Positions 1 to 28,800 are shown, counted from the stretch's first letter. The stretch: DNA of 64,000 bases from Tubiluchus corallicola (GCA_030141605.1 JAQGDQ010000122.1:62001-126000), one strand, 5' to 3'. The notes: generated by a model from the sequence alone, not told the origin. Program-made: numbers and translations.

Positions 1-443
1 CTAGTTGTTTCTGCTGTGTTCTAGTTACTAAGACGTCACTACTCCATTTAACAGACAGATTCAATACTTGTAACTTATGGTTTACACGCTATTGCTATCA
101 CTAATGTTGTACGGTGCCCTTGAAGTGAATCAATGAGCTCATCAAACCTCTTAAGTGACACTTAGGAGTAACGTAGCCAACAGCTCTGCGATTGTGAACG
201 AACTTGTAGGATCTATATTCTACAATCAATCAAATAAAGAGAAGAATGCGGGTAGTTCTAACATGTAAAAAGCATTTGTTTTAATCACTGAGTGAAGATA
301 GGGGCGTATTAAGACGTTAGGACGCCCTAGGCTGACAGTACTGTGACACTCATCTCTATTATGGATTTATGGTTATTTATACATGAAGCACAATACACAC
401 TTGTAGTGTATTACCAGCAATATTACCTATTAGTGTTTATTAC

Positions 444-446
<3 letters not shown>

Positions 447-476
<30 letters not shown>

Positions 477-491
477 CATATATATATATAT
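447..491. repeat. (TG)n(TA)n microsatellite
   Basis: About 14 TG units, a CAC interruption, then six AT units. Confidence 0.95.
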
Positions 492-634
492 GCACATCGC
501 TTATAGGCTACCTAAAGCAGGCTGCAATGCTTGTTGTGTAGTACCTCTTATGAAATAATTGTACCTGTTTGTTATGTGGCACTGATATAGAAGAGTAACT
601 GCTTGTGGTGTATTACTCAATTACAGGTATCATG

Positions 635-880
635 AAAATAGAAAGATTCTCATTTTCCGAGAAGAATAACAATTTTGTAACACTGGGTCCCATCAAATGT
701 GGTTAATGCACAACCTAAACTCCGTGGTTGTTATATACACAGCAACATGCCATAAATGGACATGTTCAAATGGAAAAAATCTCATTTTCCGGAAAAGAAT
801 AAGAATTTTGTAACATTGGGTCCCAGAAAACATCAAATGCGATTGTAGCACAACTTGAACTCCCTGACTGTCACATACAT
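635..880. repeat. Diverged tandem duplication, about 130-bp unit
   Basis: Two copies share TCTCATTTTCCG, AAGAATAA, TTTTGTAACA and TGGGTCCCA, then AACTCC and CACATACAT/TATACAC. They start near 635 and 768 and show scattered substitutions and a short insertion. Confidence 0.75.
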
Positions 881-1744
881 GTCATAGTAACACATGCATG
901 CAACTGTGTGGTTGTAAAAGTGGCTCTACACAATATGAATTAGCTATGACTACAGTGCAAGTTTTCCGTATGCACAAATAATATAAATCTGAGTGATAAT
1001 TAAAAAAACAGTTGCAGTAGAATTACTGTTCATGTGGACTGGCTAAAACTGTGATTTAAATTATTTACCCATAATATTGTATATATAATTGTTGTAAATG
1101 CAGTTACTTGTCGGTAAAATCATCACTTTCATCAACATCATTATAACATTAACTATGATTTCTGAGCATGTAACTGTTACACGTGTAATGGTTGTAGGCA
1201 TGACGGTGTGCATAATGTCAACTGCTAAGTTCCTCATAAAAGCAGCTTTACGGAAAAAACAAGAAGCAATTTTGCTTTCAAAAATTTCAACAATTCGCAT
1301 AAAATAGAAGAGTAGCGAGTATGAGGAATACTTGTATTTGTAACATGCAAAATCATCAAGTGCATGCAATTTTGTTGAGAATTTCAATGTGATATTGGAT
1401 AATACTGTAGAAACACACTCTGAGTGAAGCAATATTATTGCTATAACCTTAACAATTTAAATGTCATACTTAAAACTTCCCAGCTATAACCAGTTTATGC
1501 AGCAAAATGTAAATTCAATTCTGAGAAATGGCAGATTTCGAAGTAAACAATATTTTACTTGAATATATTTTCTAAAACTGTCAACAACGCCTCGACAACA
1601 GCTAGCAACAAACACACAGCAACCGTAATACATTCTCCGGCGGTTACTACGGGAATTTATTACTGCTGAGTTATTCATTTGAATAAAAATGCTAATGCCT
1701 TGAAAATAACTCATAAATCAAACTGATCTTGACAGACCAAATGC

Positions 1745-1780
1745 AGGGCGGGAATTTACACGTGACGTCACGTTTGCAGC
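1745..1780. promoter_or_regulatory. GC box plus palindromic CRE/E-box cluster
   Basis: GGGCGGG at 1747-1753 is followed by the perfect 14-bp palindrome ACGTGACGTCACGT at 1760-1773, which contains a full CRE (TGACGTCA) and overlaps CACGTG. The site is CpG-rich in an AT-rich setting. It lies deep in a DOCK intron, so it may belong to a mobile element or an internal promoter. Confidence 0.4.
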
Positions 1781-2009
1781 GCCGCTTCGTGGATTGCATG
1801 TAAATTATGTAATTACAAATAACAGGCTAAATAAGTAATTAAGTGGAAATTACGCGAGGCGGCGCTATCCTCAGGAAACTCCGTGGTTATCCTGTAAAAT
1901 CCCAGGAAAATATCTTTAAGGACAAAAAACCTCAAATGCTTTATTATAGACAATAATTCAGACATGGAAGATTTAGTAAGCAAGTCGACATGAGCTGATT
2001 CCAACCCTT

Positions 2010-2575
2010 TCACGATTGGCTTGCCGATACTTTTACATTTTGTTACATTTTCAATTTTCTCACATGAATCTAAATTTTCATTTTTTTGTTACGTCTCCAT
2101 AGTTCTTCCTCGTTTTTCCACCAGTTACTCGTACACTTGCACATTTCTCTTTCCCTTGCCTTATTTGGGTCGGACCTGTAGAAGTTCCTAAATGACTTAT
2201 CACGCTGTAGCCATTTCATTGCATTTTCATCATTATCATCTCATCGTTTTTCTATAATTTTTAACTTTTTCTTCTTTTTTTACTTACATTACTTACTCAT
2301 ACCCTAATTTTACCCTCATGTCATCTGTTTTCATTGTGCACCTCTTTTATCCTGCCCCCTAACACCTAAGAACACACCATGCATTGCTGCTGAGTTTTCC
2401 AAGTTCCAGCTTTTAGCTCAGCTGCAAGCAATTACATCATTTGTTCACTAATAATTGTCTGCTTACTTGACAAGTAATTGTAGTAATTTTTGTTTTCAGT
2501 CTGTATAAATGTATGTAATACATATGATTATGTAATAGTAATAGTGTTTTTGTCTAATAAACAATAAATAAGTTA
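2010..2575 (+). mobile_element. LINE-like 3' tail
   Basis: A pyrimidine-rich stretch is followed by GTATAAATGTATGTAATAC and ends with GTCTAATAAACAATAAATAAG. This resembles the 3' untranslated tail and terminus of CR1/L2-type LINEs. No reverse transcriptase reading is left. Confidence 0.35.
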
Positions 2576-3788
2576 AGTTCAATTTTTATCCCATCGTCCA
2601 GATAATTAAAGACATTTAAGACATTAAGTATGCATGCTATGCTGATCTGTACAAAGTCATCTGTAAAGTACTGTACCTTGAGCAGTTTTTTAAGCTATGT
2701 AGATTTTCTAGTTTGTCATTTTATCACCATTTTTAGTCTATTGTTATTGGCTTAAATCAATATAACTATTAACAGATCAAATAACTCTCAGTTTTAAAAT
2801 TTTATTAGTTTTAAAGGCAGAAAATATTCTTGTATCCCACGGGATACAACGGGTATGAAAGGGTTAATATTAAACTTTATCATTTGCACTGTTTTATAAT
2901 TGCAATAGATCTTAGTTAGGCATTATTATTATGCCAAATAGAATAAAGAAAACCATCTACAAGTGCTAACAAAAAGTAGAGTGGAAACATTTGTAAAGGT
3001 ATTAATTTACCATTAAGGAAATTACCATTACTTCCGCTATTCAACCATAAAAACTGGATAGGAAATTGTCAAATTTCACACTTCCGGTTTCGTCAGCGAC
3101 GTCCCATTCCTATGATGCGAAATGACGTCGCCACGGTCAATAAACGCGAAGTGAAAACGTTCAAATTATGCAATGTTACGCACGAGTGAGCGCTCGGTCT
3201 GCATGTACGATGAGATAGTAAAATACGCATTTACGACAGCTTGGTATTGTATGCCGCCGACCTAGCTGCATTTAATTACCATATAATAAAGCTTGCGTGT
3301 GGAGTTACCAGAAAATAACGCCCCGTAAGTAAACGCACTCGTGGTAATTTGTCATTCAATTTACAGAAGTAACCAGGATTTTTATTATTAATAGCACTAC
3401 GTGAGCATAAAGCATTACTAAACCACAAAATATACAAACAGAAAGAATCTGTCAGTTCTTGAATGCGTTAACAGGATTAAGGATTGAGGAATTCAGATGA
3501 GGAACTATTGATATTACGTATGATCTGGCGCAGATAACAACGTGCAAGACTGCCGCTCGTCTTAGCTTGTCCTACATGTTTACAAGTTACTATGAGTTTG
3601 TCTTATTTGTAAACAAATGTCAGAAAAACATGACCTAGTTGTAACCACAGGGACACGGGATATGAAATTAACAATTAGAAAACTAGAATGATGGCTAACA
3701 ACAAAGGTGCAGACGCATGCCTTGACATGAAGACACTAAACCATGAATGCATGATGACTTGGTATGAGTTCATTTTGACATTCGTTTT

Positions 3789-3976
3789 GCTTTGACTTTG
3801 ACGTTTGACTTTTTGAACCCAAAATCAATGGATTCCAAACCTTACCAGACTTCTATTCATGTGCCAAGTTTGGTGATTACAGCTTTGATTTTGATTTTGA
3901 TCCTTTTTAATTTTATAGGTATTTTTTGCTTTGTGACCTTGACCTTTGGCCCTTTGAACCCAAAATCAATAGCAAT
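3789..3976. repeat. Two copies of a TTGACCTTT...AACCCAAAATCAAT repeat
   Basis: Copies at about 3789-3830 and 3931-3971 share TTTGACYTTTTGAACCCAAAA and TCAAT, about 142 bp apart. The second contains tandem TGACCT half sites (GTGACCTTGACCTTTG), the sequence bound by nuclear receptors. Similar TGACCTTGACC words are common in marine invertebrate repeats. Confidence 0.6.
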
Positions 3977-4011
3977 CCAGCTCACATTATTTATCGTAAA
4001 AAACTCCACGT

Positions 4012-4200
4012 GTAATTAAATTTTGATATCAAACTCGAAAGACAGGAAATGTGAAAAGTTGGAACACAGCCTCATTTTGAACCAGGGACCATTTGCTCAC
4101 AAGGCCGGTGCTATAACCGCTAAGCCACTGTGTTTCCCGGTGATTATGACAGTCCAAAATTCATCCCTTATTCAGCTGGTCAACCACTTCAGCTTTTCCA
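4012..4200 (-). mobile_element. tRNA-headed SINE, family F1, minus orientation
   Basis: Read on the minus strand it has a tRNA-like head (GTGGCTTAGCGGTTATAGC, then B-box-like CTGGTTCAAAAT), followed by the F1 body with CTGTCTTTCGAGTTTGATAT and ending CAAAATTTAATTA. It forms the left half of an inverted pair with the next element. Confidence 0.75.
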
Positions 4201-4204
4201 GCAT

Positions 4205-4372
4205 GAGCTAAAATGGTTTACCAGATATAAAGTGTAAACTTTGGACTGTCACAGTGGCCTGGTGGTTACGGCACCTGCCCCATATGCCAAAGGTCTCTGA
4301 TTCAAATCCAGGCTATGTTTCAACTTTTCGCACTTTCTGTCTTTCGAGTTTGATATCAAAATTTAATTAATA
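4205..4372 (+). mobile_element. tRNA-headed SINE, family F1, plus orientation
   Basis: The 5' leader AAACTTTGGACTGTCAC precedes an A-box-like TGGCCTGGTGGTTACGGC and B-box GATTCAAATCC. The body then gives CTGTCTTTCGAGTTTGATAT and CAAAATTTAATTA. The terminal 33 bases are a near-perfect inverted match of 4012-4045, so a transcript could fold into a long hairpin. Confidence 0.8.
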
Positions 4373-4750
4373 GTGGGTTTGTACTGTCATTATTGATAAA
4401 ACCTTGATATAAAGATTATAAATAATGAACTAAAAAAGAGCTCATTTGGTTTTCTGCTGGTCAAGAGCTGACTGATCATCTATATGTTTTTTAATGTTCT
4501 TTAGTCGGACTCCTTGTCCAGTTACCAGTACTCCTCCCTTGTAACTTATAAACATATGTGCAGTACCTAGTTATTTTTTATTATTGCTCATAGGTTTTCT
4601 TAATCACATTTTTTTGCGAATTACAGGTTTTGCTTTGCAAATTTGAACTTGATTTTTGGGCACTCACAAACATTACGACAGTATCAAAATAATCTTTCTT
4701 AAGTAACATCTTTCTTTAAGTTAACCTGTGAGGATAAAGAAATTATTGTA

Positions 4751-4879
4751 CAGTTGGTAGGTCGTGTTGTGTTTAGCGCTCGGGCTCGGACGGAAATCGG
4801 TCAGTTTCCTTTACCACGGATGACGTCCGTCTTCTCCGATATCCGGGCTAAGGGGGTCCGGTTTAACGAGGGTCGACTG
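4751..4879. mobile_element. 129-bp MITE with pogo/Tc-like ends
   Basis: It starts CAGTTGGTAGG and ends GAGGGTCGACTG, with TA on both flanks (4749-4750 and 4880-4881), the target duplication of Tc1/mariner/pogo elements. It is much more GC-rich than its surroundings. Its right end read inwards (CAGTCGACCCTCGTTAAACC) resembles pogo/Tigger MITE termini. A diverged direct repeat with ATAATCTTTCTTAAGTAACA lies at 4677-4717 and again just outside the right end. Confidence 0.6.
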
Positions 4880-5196
4880 TATCACAATAATCTTTCTTAA
4901 GTAACATCTTTCTACCGTTTTGCTGCATCGATCTTTTTAGTTTCAAGTTTGGTCAGAGTCGATAAATAATTATTCATTTGTTCTTTTCTTGGTTTAATAC
5001 CTCACTGCTGCTATCTGTTTCACCACATGTATGTACGATATTAGTTATCATGACACACAGAGAATTTAAAATGTGCAATCGCAAAATGCATAATAATCAT
5101 TTAAAACTTTGAAATTAATTTTGCTAGTTGTCAGCAAAAATATTTCAAGAGTAATTCATCTCAGCATAAATTCATACGGCGCCCAGACGTCTGAAA

Positions 5197-5717
5197 GATC
5201 AGAGCTTACTGTCAGCATATTCACAGACTTCTTAGGCCCATTTCACAGTGAGACTACAAGGAATCAGAGCTTACTGTCAGCATATTCACAGACTTCTTAG
5301 GCCCATTTCACAGTGAGACTACAAGGAATCAGAGCTTACTGTCAGCATATTCACAGACATCTTAGGCCCATTTCACAGTGAGACTACAAGGAATCAGAGC
5401 TTACTGTCAGCATATTCACAGACTTCTTAGGCCCATTTCACAGTGAGACTACAAGAAATCAGAGCTTACTGTCAGCATATTCACAGACTTCTTAGGCCCA
5501 TTTCACAGTGAGACTACAAGAAATCAGAGCTTACTGTCAGCATATTCACAGAAATCTTAGGCCCATTTCACAGTGAGACTACAAGGAATCAGAGCTTACT
5601 GTCAGCATATTCACCGACTTCTTAGGCCCATTTCACAGTGAAACTACAAGGAATCAGAGCTTACTGTCAGCATATTCACAGAAATCTTAGGCCCATTTCA
5701 CAGTGAGACTACAAGGA
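5197..5717. repeat. 65-bp minisatellite, eight copies
   Basis: Units start at 5201, 5266, 5331, 5396, 5461, 5526, 5591 and 5656, exactly 65 bp apart. Each contains AGAGCTTACTGTCAGCATAT and CTTAGGCCCATTTCACAGTG. Copies are over 95% identical, with variants at CAGACTT/CAGAAAT, so expansion looks recent. Confidence 0.97.
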
Positions 5718-6006
5718 AAAATGACGCACGGAATTGCTGACAGAAAATCAGAAAATATTTGGAAAATTTCCGATTTTTCTCGAAATACCAAACAGCAAAA
5801 AGTTCGTTTCAGGGTTAAACAGCGAGGTGTTCTTCCGCCCGTCCAGTTAGCTGCAGCTACTTTGCGAGTTTTATACTGTATAACCAGATCTAAATCAAGT
5901 TATACTTGCCGCATTTCTCATATGCAAAGTGCAATTAATAATGTTAGTCAACGTAATGTTTGTTTTTGTTAGTAAAGCTCTACTAACCACTTCAAAATCT
6001 GAAAAT

Positions 6007-6044
<38 letters not shown>
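6007..6044. repeat. (AC)n(AT)n microsatellite
   Basis: Seven AC units run directly into twelve AT units. Confidence 0.95.
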
Positions 6045-6045
<1 letters not shown>

Positions 6046-6533
6046 AAATAAATACATGCGTGCGTTATTTTTCTTTTTCACGACTATAGCCTTAACAAAA
6101 CACAAAATGACCAGTCTGTTAAAAGAAAGATTAAATCTTAGAATTTTATGCTTAAATGTTAATTGTTGGTCGTTAAATAACAAAGAAGTAATCGAGTAAC
6201 AAATCTGAAACTGGCGAGGATTCCTCACGAAAATGGAGCATGCGGTATTTCTGCCACGTGCCAAAATTCCTCACGAGGAGGATGCATATCTTCTAGCTGG
6301 CAGCAGAATTTCTCGCAATGAAATGAGCCATAGAAAACAATGTGTTCCATTTCGTGAGGAATGTCGCAAGGAATTTCTTCTCAACACATTTTGCTACGCG
6401 TCCTCAACGTGAAATGGGACGCAGAAGGTGACGCTGACGTGAAAAATACTATGAAAAGCGAAATTACGGAAAAATCTTCCACATCGTCGTACTTTTGGCA
6501 ACAACTACGTCACTTCGACACGTATCAACTCAC

Positions 6534-22649
<16,116 letters not shown>

Positions 22650-25201
22650 TTTGTGTAAATTCTAGTTCACTTCTTGTTTTTCATCACGTAAATTATTCAT
22701 ACACTTTCATAGTTCACAGAACAAATGTTTGTCAGATTCTAACATAAACTGAGCTCTAACCGAAAACCTCTTCCCCATTTTGTTTGGCCATGTGACCTAG
22801 CGAAATTTCTCTTGGCATTTTAGCGGCACCTACTGGGCAGTTTTGAAACTAAAAGATGGATTTTAGACGACAGGTTGACGCTGCACCCGCGTTTGAGTTT
22901 CCTTTTTACGCTATATGCGTGAAGGACTCATTCATTCATTCATTCATCCATCCATCCATCCTTCCATTGATTAATTGATTGAATGATTTCTTTTTTAATT
23001 CATTCATTCATTTCGTTGCCACATAATAATCATATATAAACAGAGTGTAGAAATTGCTAAAATGTATAATAAAATTACCAATAACTGAACATTATGTTTA
23101 TTGCTTTACTTGAAAAGTTAAATTTTTCTGTTCAGTGATTTCTATCAGTTTCTTGTTCATTTTTAGCACTAACGCAAATTTCGTAAAATAATAATATAAA
23201 AGGTCCTGCACTCATAATAAAAGTTTAGAAGATTCGGAAATTGTACAAAAAAAATCATATTTTTTACATTTTACAAAAATCTTGTAATTTAAATGTAATT
23301 ATATGGATAGAAAAAATTCTATTTAGAAACAAAATAAAAATTTGGCTTCCATATTCCATGTCACTACATTAACCCTGGCCTTCTTGTAAAACAACTTTTA
23401 AATAAAAAAAGTTTTTGATCATTAATGAGCCAGTACGATGCTACGTTATTAGTTTTATCGTTTAAATTCGTTATCGTCCTATACTTTGATTCTAAAATGT
23501 GCATTGCATTCTCAGCCATTTTCTATGCCGGTCTCTTTCACAATCGTATATATCGTCCTTTGTCTATCAACCCGCCCCCGCGAGTAGTAAATGAATCAAT
23601 CCATGATTGAAGTGCAGATTGTGAAGCTGGGGGGATGAACAGCTTGCGACCGACACTAATTAATATAGGAAATGTGGACAGACGCACTGAGACAAAGGAT
23701 ATGCACGAACGTGCGAAAAATCTGTGAAAATTATGTACATAATAATCATTCGAGTTAGAAACGCTAGAATTTTTAAATAATTTTGCTTTAAATAATTGCA
23801 AATGCGTTTCATTATGTAGTCAGGTCAAACTTATTTTAAACATTTAAAGGGTTTTAAAAGGTTCTTAGAACGACTATTACGCCTTTGCTAGACATTAATG
23901 TCATTTTTGTAGCTGTGTTTTTGAATACTGTAACAGTTTTAATTGCCGTGAGGCTGTCAAAGCGTTGCAAATGGCACTTTTTAAGATCTGACTCTGCAAC
24001 GTTGTTTACTTAAATCAAAAACGATTCTTATAGTATTGTACTACGAAAAAACCTGTTTATATGTAATTTAAGTGATACATCGCGATGTGGTGATATTGTG
24101 AATCGCAGTTTTGATGTGAAATGTGGTGATGAAGATGTCACACAGCCAATGATTACAATGCGTTTGTTGGAACAATGGCTTTCATACCGCAAGAAGACTT
24201 CCATGTAATCCATAATGAAATCAATCATTGATTACGTCACCTGCGTACCGGCGTATGTTTGTGTTTGATATCAACGCAATATTGAAATAATTATTAAATC
24301 AATGATAATTATTAATTTATGCCAGATAAATTGATAAAGAAGACTTTGTGCTATTTGACTGTCTCTCACGGGACTGCTTTGGCGAAGTATTTGCTTGCTG
24401 TGCAACACTGAAGTCTGGAATAGCTTCTGATTTAGAAGATTATTATTCTCATACTACAAGGTTGTTTAGCCATCAGTTACTACGGTAATTCATGCAGGAA
24501 ATTGCAACCCCACTGAGTGAATTCTACGCGCCAGTTTAACGTTAATTCACAACAGTTTTGTGCAAGTTAATTACTATTTGAAGCAAACGGCAATGCGAAC
24601 GTTTTTTTGCAACTTGTGAATGTGTTACCATTCGTTAAACGAGGTTGGGCTGTTTGCGTGATATGACAAGCAACTTAGCACGTTATTGTTGGCTTCTTCT
24701 TGTACTAAACTCGAGACAAATTAAAAACCAACTTCATATAAAAAACGGCGGAGTCTCTGATTAGCAAAATCCCAAAAGTGAAGCAGTCTGGAAAATACAC
24801 GTGATTCTCCTTTGGGCAAAGCACCTGACTGTATTATTTTCAAAAAAATTTCTGTGAAATTCGAGTTAATTAGCAATGAATGCTTCTCTGCTTTGTGACT
24901 ATGAGCTAGGTATCCGTTCTACTAACACGCGTAACGTTTAATGCCCAGAGACGCAGGAAAACAGTTCACTCTGCACTCTGTCTTGAGTGCATGTGCCTGA
25001 AGTCTGCAACTTTTTGGGCAGTGCAGCCGAAGCCTACAGGTGCACCAAAAGTAAGTGCACCTCACTGGTGCGATATTAATACGAAACTTTCAAGCTCGTT
25101 GCACAAAGCTCTTCCCTTGTGTGAGCAACTGCTTCACGACCACGGAGTACACATTCTTAAGTTATGCAGCCTTATAATATATAAGCCATCTTTGTGAGCA
25201 G
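22650..25201. promoter_or_regulatory. Divergent intergenic region between DOCK and gene B
   Basis: This 2.5-kb segment lies between the DOCK start codon (minus strand) and the gene B start codon (plus strand), so it must hold both promoters unless upstream untranslated exons lie elsewhere. Visible elements are a CCGCCCCCG GC box near 23573, short TTCA/CATC repeats at 22928-22965, a TATA-like stretch TATAATATATAAG at 25173-25185, and a possible 5' untranslated exon ending at 25050 before GTAAGT. If that donor is used, AG at 25200-25201 would be the acceptor. No coding exon was recognised. Confidence 0.5.
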
Positions 25202-25213
25202 ACAAATTTCAAA

Positions 25214-25878
25214 ATGAACGGTGAAAGAAAGGCAAATGAGCAAACCTGCTTGACCTGTTCTCTGTGTGTAGGGAAGCTGATTGATTCCCTCTTGGAGAAG
25301 AAGTTCGCTTATTCCTTTAGCAGCATCAACAAAGCGAAGGATATCTTCAAGGACAACAGCGGCCAGCTGCAGTGCATCAAGAACATCGAAGAAATCTGGC
25401 AGAGCGTCGTGGAATATTACGACAACATCCAGAGGAACGCCATTTTTTACAAAAAGGAGGTGGATTGGCTGCGAGAAGTTGTGGAAGGTTTGCGGGAGGC
25501 ATTAGAAGCCAGTGAGACCAAGTGCATGTTGGCTAGAGCTGAACTATTGTGCCAACAATGCTGCCAGCGAAAAGAGCAACAGAAACATTACTTAGACTTA
25601 CATTGTTCGTCTACACTACGTATCCCAGAAGGCACTACACTGTGCATCTCGGACGTTCCAGAAGTTTCTAAATTCAAGGCAAATGGACAGGTGGAACGGG
25701 AATTCAGTCGATTGCTGGAAAAACACAAGAGCATCTTCAGCGATATGGTGGTAGTCAGAACTAGGATAGAGGCGGCACTGGAGAAGGTGAAAGAGCTTGA
25801 AACGCAATGGAAAAGCGTGGAGATCTTGAAGCAAAGGGTTAAATATCTAGAAGGGAAGCTGTCATATAGCGCCGATAG
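25214..25878 (+). CDS. Gene B exon 1
   Basis: The ATG at 25214 (TTTCAAAATGA, A at -3) is the first in an open frame that begins MNGERKANEQTCLTC. It encodes 221 codons plus two bases. The donor GATAG|GTATGA at 25879 is preferred over read-through, since the open frame runs into a stop seven codons later and the next exon restores phase. GC content and codon use are clearly higher than in flanking DNA. An untranslated leader exon may precede it. Confidence 0.85.
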
Positions 25879-28800
25879 GTATGAAATTATTTCATATTAA
25901 AATAATAAATAAATCAGCTCAGGTAATTAGTTGCGATTAAAACTAAATGGCGTTATTTAACGTCTGCGGTGTAGTAAAGTGCTGTTTAGTATAACACAGT
26001 GCTCTGAAACACCGCACTGATACTCTACAACAACAGTGCATCACACCTGTGCAAACAACGTAGTGCAACACGTGCAACAACATAAGAAAACACAACACTG
26101 TCCCACAACCAAAAAAAACAACGTAATTAATGTAATTCAAAACATGCAACAGTAAAACAAAACTGCAACAGCATCCAGCATAATGTAGTGTATCACATGC
26201 TACAACACAGCAAAACACAATAAAATTAACAATATGTTGCAGTGCTATACGTGCAACAACGTAACAAAACACAAGTGTACGCTGCAACAGAGTTAACAAC
26301 ATAGTATAATGCTGTTAATGCAGCACATGCAGCAACATAAAACCTGCATCAGTACTCCACAACAGAGCCAACAACATCATGCAATGCGACACGTGTGACA
26401 ACATAACAAAATACAACAGTGCTCTTACAAAAGAGCAAACAACATTACGTAGTGCAGCACATGTAACAACATAAAAAGTGCAGTGCTGTACTGCACAAAA
26501 CATTATATGCGGTAACACTACAGCAAAATAAGAATTGGTACATATCACTGCTACACATAAATAGTGCAGTGCAGTGCAGTGCAGTGTAGTGCCGTAAAGA
26601 GCAGTTCAGTACAGCACAATGCAGAACAGAGTAGTACAGCACGGTAACGTCTGATATAATTCAATACAGTACAGAGCAGAGTATACTGCAGCGCAATACA
26701 GTGCGGTGTAGCGCAGTGCAGAGTGCAATGTAGTGCAGTACAGAGCGGTTCAGTACAGTACGGTACGGTACGGTACGGTACAGTACGGTACGGAACAGTA
26801 CAGTACAGTATAGTACGGTACGGTACGGTACAGTACAGTACGGTACAGTATAGTACAGCACAATGCAGAACAGAGTAATACAGCACGGTAACGTCTGATA
26901 TAATTCAATACAGTACAGAGCAGAGTATACTGCAGCGCAATACAGTGCGGTGTAGCGCAGTGCAGAGTGCAATGTAGTGCAGTACACAGCGGTTCAGTAC
27001 AGTACGGTACGGTTCGGTACGGTACGGAACAGTACAGTACAGTATAGTACGGTACGGTACGGTACGGTACAGTACAGTACGGTACAGTATAGTACAGCAC
27101 AATGCAGAACAGAGTAATACAGCACGGTAACGTCTGATATAATTCAATACAGTACAGAGCAGAGTATACTGCAGCGCAATACAGTGCGGTGTAGCGCAGT
27201 GCAGAGTGCAATGTAGTGCAGTACACAGCGGTTCAGTACAGTACGGTACGGTACGGTACCTAACAGTACAGTACAGTATAGTACGGTACGGTACGGTACA
27301 GTACAGTACGGTACAGTATAGTACAGCACAATGCAGAACAGAGTAATACAGCACGGTAACGTCTGATATAATTCAATACAGTACAGAGCAGAGTATACTG
27401 CAGCGCAATACAGTGCGGTGTAGCGCAGTGCAGAGTGCAGTGTAGTGCAGTACAGAGCGGTTCAGTACAGTACGGTACGGTATAGTACAGCACAATGCAG
27501 AACAGAGTAATACAGCACGGTAACGTCTGATATAATTCAATACAGTACAGAGCAGAGTATACTGCAGCGCAATACAGTGCGGTGTAGCGCAGTGCAGAGT
27601 GCAGTGTAGTGCAGTACAGAGCGGTTCAGTACAGTACGGTACGGTACGGTACAGTACAGTACGGTACAGTATAGTACAGTGCAATACAGAACAGAGTAGT
27701 ACAGCACAGTAATGTAGGATTTGATTCAATACAGTACAGTGCAGTGCAGTACAGTGCAGCACAGTACAGTGCAGTGCACCACAGTGCAGCACAATACAGT
27801 GCAATGTAGCTCAGTGTGGTAAGATCATATAGCATAACACATTACATCAAAATCGAATGTAAGTTTTCTCAAATTGAACAAGTGCTCAATCTCACATGTT
27901 ACGTAATCATACGCTCAATCTTTCTGACTGGTTCATCATCCACGTAATCTTGTGGGCGTAATTCTACAGCAAAGAAAGTGTTAAAGCAGCCAGCCGTCTT
28001 TGCAATCCAAGGGTGAAAAGTCCCCAATACTTTGATGCTGTCAGTGCACTGAGAAATGAAAGAGAATAAAATATTCAAATATTGGGTGAACCCAAAAAAC
28101 GATGGTGTCGCTTCCTGTATAGCCTGCTTGCCTTTTCTTTAACCACCACAGCAAAATAAACGCACTGTTTCTTCTAGAAAGTTTCTTGCCTGGAATTTCG
28201 CGCTAAAACATTGGCGTATTTATGACGCGCTGTATGGAATGAGTGCTGTTGCAATGGAAATAACTTTTGTGGACGTAAAACGTGCGGACAGAAATGTCTA
28301 TGCTTGTGCGTGTCTGTGCGTGTCTGTGCGTGCCTGTGCGTGCCTGTGTGTGTCTGTGCGTACCTGTGCGTGCCTGTGCATGCTTGTGCGTGTCTGTGCG
28401 TGTCTGCGCGTGTCTGTGCGTGCCTGTGCGTACCTTTGCGTGTATGTGCGTGCCTGTGTGTTCCTGTGCGTGTCTGTGCGTGCCTGTGTGTGGCTGTGCG
28501 TGTCTGTGCAGACGCAGTGGAAACGCGGGTGCTTATAAAAAGCAAAGAGCGCCGTGCTACTTTGTGCAGAGTTTGCTCGGTTACCATCTCTATCTTTCAA
28601 ACGTTTTAGGCTTTGTTATTCTACACAGCAGCTCAGTGTGAGTTTCCTATCACTAATTGAGTTGTAGAACTAAGAGTCTCTTACGGAGCATTCTAATCTG
28701 ACCTCCCCTTCTGATGTTGTGACTATGTTGATCACTCAGTTTCCTCCGGGGCTGTATTGCAACAGGTGGCGAATGCAGAAAGTCTTCGCTCAGCATAGTA

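Larger units (their letters stand above)
1..6533. other. DOCK intron 3 (partial): repeats, no further exon seen
   Basis: This is sequence downstream of DOCK exon 3 in transcript order. I looked for the next expected exon (G-I-F-P or G-V-F-P reading leftwards after an acceptor) and found none, so the intron probably extends beyond the window. It contains a diverged duplication, LINE-tail sequence, a SINE pair, a small MITE and a 65-bp minisatellite, all listed separately. In 881-1739, 2576-3780, 4913-5196 and 6045-6530 I see only AT-rich unique-looking sequence with short random frames. Confidence 0.6.

Noticed and set aside
26445-27835. Many Tyr/Cys/Leu/Thr-rich open frames
   Set aside because: They are translations of the GTACAGTACG array; no start context, splice sites or non-repeat composition.
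28174-28641. Cys/Val-rich and Thr/His/Arg-rich frames
   Set aside because: Products of the 10-bp TGTGCGTGYC repeat.
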